A stretch of DNA of 64,000 bases from Panorpa germanica (Eukaryota > Arthropoda > Insecta > Mecoptera > Panorpidae): positions 8,898,721-8,962,720 of the forward strand of contig OY783223.1 in NCBI GenBank assembly GCA_963678705.1, written 5' to 3'. Shown here piece by piece: positions 38,306-48,392 of the stretch. The notes under the pieces are model-generated. The model was not told the origin of the DNA. It saw only the letters and a list, made by a program, of their open reading frames with translations, and did no database searches. The position numbers were made by a program, and so were the translations under genes. Position 1 is the first letter of the stretch. Each line of letters opens with the position of its first letter.

Positions 38306-41300
38306 TGTGTATCAGTCAGATATCCTGTAAACAAAATTGGTAAAGAATTTGTGTTTTTTTTTGTCATTCCACACGCGGTTACCATATTGCAACATACGAC
38401 TACTACAATCCCTACTAAAATGTCTTAAAACTCCCTCACGTTAGTAGTATAGTATTCTACCAACCAGTACCTAAAACCTATGATCTTTTTCAATATTTCT
38501 TAGTGATTTATTATTTGATGTTTAGGCAATGTAAAATTTAGTGTTTAAAATTAATGAAGCGCGATACGCTTAACGGCAGTCTCATGACATCCTGAATACC
38601 TCCTCATGGTAACGCTGCTGCTGCTGGTGCTGGTCCTAGTGCTGCTGTATAGGAAACTACCACATCTCCAACAACACGGAAAGTTGAATACTATCCCTAA
38701 ACAGAAAGCCAAGCGTATCGGTATCACTGTCATTCAAATGGTTTCAAAATGTGGGGTCCCATTTCGTCTCGTTTGGATACGTTCCATTCAGTTCTAGACC
38801 AAATGCTGATGATGCTGTACACTAATGTAAATTCTTTAGATTTTATGAGATAACATGAAATATTTATTTTAAATATTGATGTTGTAATTAATTATTAAGA
38901 AAACGAAGTAGTCTCAATTCGATGTGACATCTGTATGAGTATATTATTCTCGAGTTACTGGACCTGTCGAAAAGTTGGGGCTAGAGTGTCAGGGCTACAA
39001 ACTTACAGGCTAATAATACTTTTGCTAATTTCTTCTTGCTAAGCCAGTCGTGGCACCTATTTAACTACGGACGCTATTAATGAGAATGTTAATATTTCTT
39101 AATAATCACGATATTAATTAAAACATATTTAATGTTGTTACAATTTTGTAATGGCTTATAGTGGTGTGGAGGGAGTCTTGGCTCTGGAACCTTCTAAGAC
39201 GCCATATGTACAAATTTGTAGGTGTGAGCGAGAGAAATAAAGGGTTATAAGAGCGGTATAAATCTATAATTCAATAAAGAATTTTATCTTATTCGTTTCT
39301 AAATACATTATAGAAAAATAACTGAGTCAGTGCTTTTTAGTTATATCAACAGTTTATACCACACAAATTATTTTAAGTATGAGTCGCCGTCGAACTCTCG
39401 TAATTTGAACTGTATGTACATTATCAATTTAAGTTGATAACAACCAATCCGAGAAAATATAGATCTGTTCCGGGGATCAAACCCGAAGACACAGCAGTCA
39501 GTGTTAAGCATCAATTCTCTTGTCTACTGTGTCGTCATCGTCACCAGTTATTAACTTGTCACTCTTAATAAAAACTGATCTCTTCTGACTAGTAACAGAT
39601 TTTCTTTATGTCTGCGCACAAGTCCGAACTGATAGAACTGAAATTAAATAATTTATGGCGCGAACATTTAAATTAAAATAATTGCTTATATTTCAAATTG
39701 TTTTCTGTAAATAAGGGGAAGGTGTACTCTCTTGAATAAAGCAACAATGATTTGAAAACATTTAATGGTATAGTTTTAAGAACAATTTCCAAAAGGAAAT
39801 CAACAATTGACCCACCTTTACATACTTTTAATCTTTTTTAGTAACGCACCTTATTCAAATTGAAATAATTTAAAGGAAAATCTTTATACAGCTAGTCACA
39901 ATTTGATAAATTTTAGATGTGCCATTGTTTTGAAGTATTAACAGACAAGCTAACAAACAAATTTATATTAATTGTTAAACATAAGAATTATAACGATCCT
40001 TCAAGTCATAAATTCAAAGACTGTTCACATAAATTTGGTGCTCCAGATCACTGCTTTCTCTGGTTGAACCACGACCAAGAAGATGCTCTACGCTGTCGCA
40101 GTTCAAACTAATGCCACGACACTCTGCAGATCCTTTCTGCGTTCGGATGTCGTTTGTTAAAAACTTTTTTAATGCATGAAAATAATACAGACGTTGGAAA
40201 CCTTTTTTGTTGGAAGTTGGAAGCTATAAACTTGAATAGAAATAATAGACGATAACTGGCGATTATTCAAATATTAAACGTAATCCTGAATATCCTTTTC
40301 ATTGAGCCATTATATTTAAATTGTTCTAATTCTGATAACTATAGTCTAATTCCAACAAAACTCCGACAATAATACAATTATATTTCTACTACACTCGCAA
40401 AAGGTTTGAAACAACTGTAAGCTATATTTATACTTAAGATTTGTCATATGTTTGTAAACTAATTTTCTTAAATCTGTGGTAGGATCATTTTTTAACTTAA
40501 TTTATAGTCACATTTTACTTTGTAAATCATTAATTACCAACGTTATAAAAAAAAGAAACTAATAAAAAAAAACACTGAAGAGACAAAAGGAAATAAGAAC
40601 TAGAACAATTTGTTATTTTAAGATAGTTCATTTCTCATAAAAATGATATTTAAAAGAAATTATCTTAGTTTAAAATCATTTAATTTTTTATTCTTTAGGG
40701 AAAATATTTAATATTATACTAGCTAAACGGGCTCACGCTTTTTTGTGGCTCAATCTGATATGAAATGAATGGGAAAGTAAATAAAAAACACACACAAACG
40801 CAGACGATGATCAACTGGAAATGAACACAAAATTTCAAGTCTATTGACCGACTAATTTTCGATTAATTAAGATTAGCAACAAGTATATCTTTAAAAACGA
40901 CACAGTGACACTGTATTTTTGGGTTTGATTTACAAACCAGCGGTATATTTCTTTGGTTTGTTCCATTCAACTGATTATATGCATTAAGGCAAATATAATT
41001 GAGAACACGTTGGTGATGAATTAAATTTAAAATGAATTAAAAACTCATATCTTATATAAAATTTGAATGCGCTTGCCCGACTGCGTGATGGCAATGCTGA
41101 TAACTTGTAGACTTCTAAATTGTGAAGCGATCGAGCTTATCACAAGGCTGTATTGAGTGTGAATCGAATATTTGTCGAAGATAATCATATTATCTTAGAA
41201 AACATATAATCTAAAGTCCGAATACGTGATTACTATTAAAATTTAACAGCTGTCATAGTGCATCCTTGTCTGATGATATGGTGGAATAACTCTCTCTCGC

Positions 41301-42137
41301 TCTTATGCATCTTTAACAGTATACTTAAATAAAAACAACATAATATTATAGTTTATAAGATTTTTTATATTTTCGATAATTTTTTACACCTTTTTAATTT
41401 CTTTTTGAAATTATTACAATATCAATTATTACAAAACTACTTTTTTTTTGTTATTTATTTACATTAATAATTTATTTATTCGTTAGATTAAATTAAAATA
41501 TTGTCGGCCTATTGAATTTATATACATTTACATGAACTCGGTATAGTCAACCATAGTGTTTTACTTCTTAAGATAAAATTATATTTAAAACGATATTTGA
41601 ATAACATGTGCAATTAAAAACTTAAAAACATAACAATTAAAAAATATGTTTTATATATAAGTAGGAATTACAGGGGCACAGGTAATTTTTCGGGTCTTAC
41701 CCCAGAATATGTTTATTAAATTCATCATGGGCCGTCTGTTGGTTTGTTTTTGAGGTGAGTGTTATTTAGAGACAGACATCACTAACGCGCTTGACATATT
41801 GACAGCTACCTGGAGTCAAACCGTTTTGAAGAAGTCACGTTACCATCGCGCAGATGCGATTTGCCGCCATTGGACACTCATTTAAACAAAAACCAACACA
41901 TTTCCCATTCCGTATAATAAAAACATTTTTTCGGTGCCTTTATCAGCTTCATAATTTTCATACTTGGGGCTGTGTACCTCAAGCCTTCGACTTCTGGATT
42001 TAGGTTTTATAAATTCTGCATTTAACAATAGATTTTGATTAATTCTTATCTAAATTCGAATAAGTAAAAATAAATTCCGAGTTAATTTAATAATTTAAAT
42101 ATTTTATTATAAATAGATTATTAACCTATAGGCTGTT
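38306..42137. other. 3' flank of apterous, no gene recognised
   Basis: Mostly unique AT-rich sequence. A CTG-rich stretch (38613-38648) gives a hydrophobic short frame. CGGGGATCAAACCCG (39471-39485) resembles a Pol III B box on minus. No known repeat family from this window occurs here. Confidence 0.5.
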
Positions 42138-42147
42138 TTTATTTATT
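42138..42147 (-). terminator. candidate polyadenylation signals for apterous
   Basis: Two overlapping AATAAA hexamers on the minus strand (TTTATT on plus, 42138-42143 and 42142-42147) lie about 200 bases past the apterous stop codon. The DNA is AT-rich, so chance hexamers are common; no transcript evidence is available. Confidence 0.3.
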
Positions 42148-42208
42148 ATATTTTACAAAAAATTTTATTACGTAAGAAATAATTTTTCGATAATCAGATC
42201 GCAGTTTG

Positions 42209-42223
42209 CAACAACAACAACAA
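42209..42223 (+). repeat. CAA short tandem repeat
   Basis: Five CAA units followed by a G-rich stretch (GGATGGGGGGAGGGGGG), about 120 bases past the apterous stop codon. It is probably in the 3' UTR or just beyond. Confidence 0.7.
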
Positions 42224-42344
42224 ACGAGGATGGGGGGAGGGGGGTTATTATAGACCTGCACTCGTTATCAAAATATTTCAACCTACGGAATTTAGTCATT
42301 ATATTTAATAGGCTTTTTATCAAAATAATCGTTGTGAACCCGTT

Positions 42345-42509
42345 TTACTCTATTGAATGTGGGCTTGGTGGCCCCCCTAATAAAAAGGGGGGGCTATGCG
42401 CAGCGTATCCTTCTAGGTCCATGGAGCTTCCATCTACCTTGTCACCACCTTTTCCTTCTTGCTTCATCATCATACGACGCCATTTTGCGCGGGCATTTTG
42501 AAACCACAC
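42345..42509 (-). CDS. ap: apterous terminal coding exon: homeodomain helix 3 and C-terminus
   Basis: The acceptor is TTATTGCAG before 42509. The exon has 54 codons plus TAA at 42347-42345. It starts VWFQNARAKWRRMMMKQEG, the recognition helix with the invariant W, F, N and R positions, and continues to a short acidic and Pro-rich tail containing SPPFLLGGPPSP, a C-terminal motif typical of Apterous. The length and ending agree with the family, so the 3' end of the coding region is complete. Confidence 0.95.
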   Translation of the reverse strand: MWFQNARAKWRRMMMKQEGKGGDKVDGSSMDLEGYAAHSPPFLLGGPPSPHSIE

Positions 42510-45500
42510 CTGCAATAATAAAAAATATATAGTATACTTCATATTTCTGGTTTTTAACTCTATTTTTGTATGCCCTTTAAGAGCGGCCAACCACCCTTTA
42601 AAGCGAGACCTGGTGCAACGACAGGGTGATATCTCTCCCTTATTTAATCAACTCTTATGTACCTTGGCATCCCTCCAACAAATATATAAGCTGTACTTAC
42701 GATGGGGCGAAATGTTAAATTTATTATATGAATACGCTTTTCATCGCTATAATTTTAAATCCAATTCGACCCTGCTGTTTGGTCTTTCAATAAAGTCCCA
42801 AGAGTTTTGTGGGGTAAGGAAATTTCCAACTCTAAAGTAAATCATTAAATTATTTTGCTTCGCTGAAGACGCATAGCTTGGTCGGCTATATCAATATGTC
42901 AAAGTTATTTAAATGAGATAGTAGATAGGTATGTCTTATGTAAAAGAAAGAGACATATATATTTGTGTATGTTAATGGCTTGAATATTCTAATTTATTAA
43001 TATTTTATGTATTTGATAAATTTTTTTGGGATATTAAGCTTTTCACATCGTTGCTCTGTCAAGCAAGCAAAGACGAAATATTTTATTCGGGTGGTATCTA
43101 CATTTTACTCGCGTAACAGACAACATTGTTTTAAGACAGTCGTCCTTAGTGTGCCCCTGCCCTAACTAGATACAATTCCTGTTAATTCCGTTGTAAACAT
43201 ACCTGTAGCACCCGTTTAGGAAGCCCTGTCTTCTGCGATAGTTGTTTTAGATCTTTAGCGTCCGGGTTATGGTTAATCGCAAAGTAAGATTTCATCGTTC
43301 TCAGTTGGTGGTGTTTAAAACTAGTGCGCATGCGCTTCGTCCGTGAATTACCACCCATGCCTGGACCTCCAGGAGATCGACCAAAAGCGCCGAGATCTAA
43401 GTAGTCGGCATTCAGATCTGTAACATTTAAATAATAAAAATAATCATTCTACTCTTACTTCTATTGTAGATATAGTAGGTTTATGATATTCATATTGCTG
43501 GTAGGCTGCTGCTGTGACATAAATTGTTTCTTATTGGTGGTTATTTGTGAATTGAAAGATGAAAGGAGAAACTTGTTTATTATCTGTTAAACCGTAAAAG
43601 GTGCCCGGTATACATTTTGGAGTCACTTTGACATCTTATTGGAGATATGTATGAGTTTTTTATAGGGAATGTCTCTTTTATGAGCTACAGACGGCGCAAC
43701 GACTGCTCACGTTGAATAAAAGCGACTCCTGTGACAGGTAGGGAATCAACTTGAACTAAAATTGATTTTCTGTGTGTTGCTCCAACTTGTAAAACGTTAG
43801 AATTGAAATGTACGAGTGACTAGAACTTCACCTAGCCATTCTATTTCACCAAATGTTTACTGAGTGGTACCCCAAATCTATATCTGTTCTGTTTCTGCTA
43901 ATTTGGCGTAGCGTTTTGTCCGGTAACTGTATCCCCTCTGCTAATAAAATACCATAATGTTTAATCTCGAAAGAAGGGAATTAGTAACATCCCTGTAAAC
44001 ATTTTGCAGTTACTTTGACATCGTATTGAAGATGAAAGAGTTCATTTACAGTTCAGTTTCTCACAGTCGTTCACATGAAATGTCTATTTTATCGGCAATA
44101 GATGGTGAAACCACTTCACCTATCGCAATACAAATGAAGATAAAGTTGATACGAACTATAATTGAAGTGCAATAGTGATAGAAACATCACAAAATAGGAC
44201 ACTTCACCAAATTGTTTACTGGTATATGTTAAAAAGAATGTGCAGTGTGGTGAAGACCCATCTCACTGTGTTTAGACCTTTATGGTGTCTGTAGTATGGT
44301 CTAGTAGTAAATCAAGCACAATCTTGACAATTTAAGACCATATTCCAAAAGACTTTCCTGAAATAACACCCAGAAGTCAACGAGAATGTTATGAAGAATA
44401 TTGTGTCTGAATTTTGGTAATCTGTATTTGATTTTGAAGGGTAGGTTGTCGTGTGTGTCAAAAATAACGCGCCAATAAATACAATGATATGGAATACAGT
44501 AACATTATTAGCGTTATCTTAGTGATATTGTTGATCTACTTTAATACCACCTATTGTTTAATAAATGAACTAAATATGTCAGTCATTCCTGATATTACTA
44601 AATGTTTAATCAATTATTAATCTTAAATCAAACAACAGATTAAAGTTAATGTATTGATACGGTCAATTTCTATTTGTTAAACGTTCTGCCAGTAAGGCAT
44701 GTGGCTTAAGGAGGAAAATAACCCTGGAAATGCACTATTCATTTCCAGAGCTAGTTGCTTCAAAACGGAAGCACCAATTTTAGATTCGTGAACATAAAGA
44801 AGTCACACGAAGGCGAATTCTGGTGATGACTGTGTTTTAGGCTTTAAATTCGTTCACAACTATCGCTCGTTTCCAAGAAATTGAACCAATTGTAAAACGT
44901 TTTGGTACTGGCTGTTTCACCAAACTCCAATTTTGGGAATAAAAGGATTTTAAAACAAGTTAATTAAAAATTTATAGCACACCCAAGAAATATAACAAAT
45001 TATTACTAAAGTGTTAAATTTGTGCAATAAATAATAAATAAGATGGCGCCGACATTTACCTAACGTGAGAAAATAAAAAAATGCATTGTAAAATATTTAT
45101 ATTAGAAGAAGAAGGGGTTGTAAAATTGTTCCCTGAATTTGTACCTGCTTTGTAAAAAAAAATTACCTTTTAACATTTAATTTCAAGTGGATTTTTATTG
45201 TTTTATTTATATGTTTATAGCCGCGTTATAAAATTGTGTTTATGTTCAACTCTAGTTGATTTATTAATGACTCTATATTCTAGCTAAGCTTTAGTTAAAA
45301 TATTATATTGTCTACCTTTTCACACCTCTTTATTAAATGTATTTGCATCTCACTTTAGCAAATCAATTAATCGTAAAGTTTTTGTAATAGCGCTTGTATA
45401 TATAATTTCACACATAGAGCCTTGATTTTGCACATTTATTTTTGTGTTCTATTACATAAATGATTCACTCACCTAAATTAGCCGTCAAAGCTTCTAAATC

Positions 45501-45959
45501 CTTTGGCTTCCTCTTTCTCGGTCGTCCTTTCTGACGTGGAGGACCCGCAGCAACATTAGGAAAAAACGTTGGTCCCTTAACTGGAGAATCAGCCCCAGGG
45601 GTTGATGGAGTAATTGCCGGTGAAGGAAACGATGGATAAACTGGTGGAAAATGTGGGCCTGGTTCCATGGAAACTTCATAATGCAATCTGAAAGCCAACA
45701 TATTAATTATCAGCAAGTGTGAAATAAAGGCGGTGTTGATTAGATGGAGGCGTAGGTTTTAGATAATTTGTTCATAGTTAATTACCTGCATAACACGACA
45801 GAATCTCGCATTCCGAACTGGTCACCTTTCGTGAGGGGCGCGTTGCACATTGCACATGAGAAACACCGAACGTGGAAAACAAGATGGCGGGCTCGCATTA
45901 CTAATTCGGATGATGAAATGGCGGCCAAACAGCGTGCGCATCGACGTGTCCCAAATACC
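42345..45959 (-). CDS. ap: apterous-like LIM-homeodomain transcription factor, 3' four coding exons (partial)
   Basis: Four minus-strand exons (45786-45959, 45473-45687, 43203-43417, 42345-42509) join in frame through GT-AG introns of phase 2, 1 and 0 to give about 256 residues ending in TAA. Domain order is LIM2, a Pro-rich linker, KGRPRKRKPKD, a 60-residue homeodomain and a short tail. Known for the family: Apterous is a nuclear factor that sets dorsal identity in the insect wing and acts in neuron and muscle specification; its LIM domains bind the Chip/LDB cofactor and its homeodomain binds TAAT-type DNA. The linker motif and the homeodomain with KWRRMMMKQ are the Apterous signature (vertebrate Lhx2/9 have a different residue after AK). 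The N-terminus and LIM1 are missing from the window. Insects often carry two paralogues (apA, apB); I cannot say which this is. Confidence 0.95.
42510..43202 (-). other. apterous intron within the homeodomain
   Basis: A 693-base phase-0 GT-AG intron splitting helix 3. No repeat family seen elsewhere in the window was recognised in it, and no coding segment. The short frame at 42613-42840 on plus has no recognisable content. Confidence 0.8.
43203..43417 (-). CDS. ap: apterous exon: homeodomain helices 1-2 and start of helix 3
   Basis: This exon is not reported as an ATG-opened frame because it lacks a suitable Met near its start; it was found by reading the minus strand. Acceptor TTACAG lies above 43417 and donor GT at 43202-43201. 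It encodes 71 codons after the split Asp: LNADYLDLGAFGR, a Gly-rich stretch, then the homeodomain from SRTKRMRTSFKHHQLRT through KTGLPKRVLQ. The split falls directly before VWFQNARAKW, the conserved intron position within helix 3 of this class. Confidence 0.95.
43604..43864 (+). mobile_element. short MITE family 2 copy (261 bp), diverged, in apterous intron
   Basis: Ends CCCGGTATACATTTTGG and CACCAAATGTTTACTGAG, flanked by TG/TG (43602-43603, 43865-43866). Only the outer parts match well; the interior (TCGCAACTT-like, GACAGGTAG) differs from the other copies, so this is an older or distinct subfamily member. Confidence 0.7.
43991..44223 (+). mobile_element. short MITE family 2 copy, in apterous intron
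   Basis: It starts CCCTGTAAACATTTTGCAGT and ends CACCAAATTGTTTACTGG(T); a 2-bp AT/AT flank is possible (43989-43990, 44224-44225). The GTCATGA segment next to the left end is deleted. It lies about 126 bases from the previous copy in the same orientation. Confidence 0.75.
45473..45687 (-). CDS. ap: apterous exon: end of LIM2 and linker
   Basis: The exon has acceptor CTTTCAG just above 45687 and donor GTGAGT below 45473. It encodes 71 full codons, opening with LHYEVSMEPGPHF, which supplies the last LIM2 histidine. A Pro- and Ser-rich low-complexity linker of about 45 residues follows, then RQKGRPRKRKPKD, an AT-hook-like basic motif conserved in Apterous and Lhx2/9, then LEALTANL. It ends in phase 1 (G), which with AT of the next exon gives Asp (NLDLNADYLD). 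A Met inside the exon does not imply an alternative start. Confidence 0.95.
45786..45959 (-). CDS. ap: apterous exon: LIM2 domain
   Basis: The exon has an acceptor TTTCAG before 45959 and a donor GT at 45785-45784. Its first base completes a codon started in the unseen upstream exon, and it encodes 57 full codons starting VFGTRRCARC. The LIM2 zinc ligands are all visible: CARC, then HVRC for the first finger, CAMC for the second, and the last pair C plus H (CRLH) formed across the next splice. The exon ends in phase 2 (AG), completed by A of the next exon to give Arg. It is the most upstream coding exon in the window. Confidence 0.95.
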
Positions 45960-46235
45960 CTGAAATACAAAGAAATATTATATTTACTTTCCTTAACATT
46001 TAGGATTGCTATTAGAATCATAGAGTGATCTTATTATTAAACAAAAATATTACTTGGATAAATAATTATATATATTCACCAACGAAAATATTTCGTGGAT
46101 TTCAAAGATAAGGTTGATTTAGGATAAAATTGTTATGCTTTCCAAATGATGCTGTCTCAAACTTTTCACGATAAAGTGAAGTCTATCGAAAGACAGTTAT
46201 GAAATCGAAAGATACCTTGTCATCAAACACAAAAC

Positions 46236-46520
46236 TTGTTAAAAATTTAGATTGGGAAACGAAGAGAAAGACAGCAAGTACTGTGAAAATAGAGAGAAAA
46301 AATTTGCAAGGTGTGCTGGAAGGAGATAGAAACACTGGAGCACATTAATTATTCATGTGAGAAAACAGTAAAAAGTGAAAAGAATATATTGTGCAGTTAT
46401 TAAAGGGAAGAGGTGAATGGCGGAGATAGAGAGAACGGGTGAGGAAAAAGATGAAATGGCAGAGTAGAAACAGGAGGAAGAGAATCAGTAAGGGTTTAAG
46501 TTTATTTATTTGTTTTTTGA
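46236..46520 (+). mobile_element. LINE 3'-end copy D, diverged, in the apterous intron
   Basis: It shares TTTAGATTGGGAAACGA and AACACTGGAGCACATTAA with copies A and C; GCAGTTATTAAAGGGAAG is also kept. Short deletions break the frame. Divergence is highest among the five copies. Confidence 0.65.
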
Positions 46521-47507
46521 AGGAGTGAGAATGGGTATATAGAATTAGGAACACAAATGAAATGTAAGTAATCACAATGAAATGTAATTTATTGATTTAA
46601 GGCGAAATGATGTAGTGCTTAATGGAAAACACATTAAAATAAATATAAGTTAAAAATATGACTACTTATTTATAGGTAATGTTTTGAAGATTGCTCTCTT
46701 ATACAGTTTAATGACATCAATCTATCGTATTTTCACGGACATAGATGCCCTGGGATATATATCTATTAATTAAAAATTAAAAAAGGTTTTCAGAGTTTGA
46801 ATTACATAGACGATAGGATCATGATTTTGTTTAGGACTAAGCCAGGGTCATATAATAATGTTTAGGACGAGACGAGGTTTACTTTACTGTATTTAGTATG
46901 AAAAGAGGAGTATAGGATCCCTTTTAGGATCAGGATAGGTCTAAAATTTCAACTCGGGATCACAGTACTTTTTGGTTCTAGTTTTCTTGAAAGAATAGCA
47001 TTAGTTTATTGAAAAACGGAATCACCGGATATGTAACTTCTTAACATGAGATGTTTTCTCTAGTAGTAATCAGTAAGTACGACTATCTATTTCCTTTTCA
47101 TGACGTGTAGTGATTTTCACAACTCTACATTGTATGTTGCACAGGTATTGTTAGTATCAAAATTCTTATACGTTTAGATAGCAATCTGTTGCAATTGCAA
47201 TGCTTTTGTCATATTATCAAAGCCACTGCAGTGTGCGAACACTGTATGCAAGCCCGTCTCACAAGTTATGAACACGCCAACTTTAATACATAAATACAGA
47301 GGCGTATTAAGGTGCTTGAAGCCCCTGGCGTTAAAGTTTTCGAGATTAAAATCTTTGTAAGTGTGTTTTTAGATGCTCATAACAGATCTGTCCTTTTATG
47401 ATATTGGTAAATATTAAAATCTGAACGGAAATGAAGATCTGAGAGTATAGCAACACTATTCTGTCAGATTTTTGTATCAGTAAGATTTTAATAGAATATT
47501 ATTTACT
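46521..47507. other. Intron-like AT-rich DNA, no feature
   Basis: Only a lone hAT-type end CAGAGGCGTATTAAGG near 47294 stands out. Confidence 0.45.
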
Positions 47508-47566
47508 ATATTAATTGTGTGCCTTTCGGCTTTACAATCTACATTATTATATTTCTTAATGCATTT

Positions 47567-48047
47567 TGGACGAAATCCAACAGTAATATCTTATATGTTA
47601 AAAATCATTGTAAATTGTTTGATGTAAATAATTGTACTTGTCAGTTATTTCCCCTCTATTCCCTCACCTTAAGACATCGCACAAACCAAATCCTTTCATT
47701 TCAATCCAATTCAAATACGCATTTCTTTATCTAGTCGAACGACCTTCAAATATTTTCATTCCTTTATTCTTTACAAACCCGTTCCATTTCTGTTATAAAC
47801 AAAATACATTGTTTTAGATTTAACAAGTAAAATAAAATATTAAATTTTATTCTGTATCAAAAATATAACCAGAGCTGTAACACATAAAACTTGTAGTTGT
47901 AATTATAATTTGTAGAAATATTATAAAGATATTAAATTAAACGAAGTGTGCTGTTTCCTTTAAATAATCGGTCCAAATTGGCTTACACCCAATTGAAAAG
48001 AACGTTGCACCAAGATCATCAACGAATCGACTCTTGACAACGTTACA
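47567..48047 (+). repeat. BEL/Pao 5' LTR
   Basis: A 481-bp LTR with TG...CA ends and the same length as the 3' copy. It contains an AATAAA-like stretch (aaaataaaatatt) in its 3' half. Short frames inside it are repeated exactly in the other LTR and are not genes. Confidence 0.93.
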
Positions 48048-48392
48048 TGGACCTTTAGAGCCGGATAATTGTGAAACCAGGTCCTTCGAAATTATATATC
48101 ACGATACCGCTGAACTATCGAAGAAGAAACATTGCACTGAAGATTAGCTAGCTGCCATATAAGTCTACAATCTAGACAATCAGGTACGTGTCCAGCTTAT
48201 CTTATTCAACATCCATTCATTTAATTTAATATCGATATACTATCATACATTTTGGATTTTTCATTACGTTTCTCTCAAAATAAAACTCATACATTTATAT
48301 AAATTTATATACACTATAATACCTTTAAATAAAATTCTAAAAACTGCCATTTTAAACTCCACTTATCTCATTTTCTAATAACCGATTACAAC

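Larger units (their letters stand above)
43418..45472 (-). other. apterous intron between linker and homeodomain
   Basis: A 2055-base phase-1 GT-AG intron. It carries two separate copies of the 2-bp-TSD MITE family (43604-43864 and 43991-44223). The remainder (44224-45472) is AT-rich with no repeat or coding segment that I recognise. Confidence 0.85.

Noticed and set aside
45494-46028. Frames at 45494-45679 (minus) and 45768-46028 (plus)
   Set aside because: They overlap apterous exons in other frames; the spliced minus-strand reading explains the coding signal.
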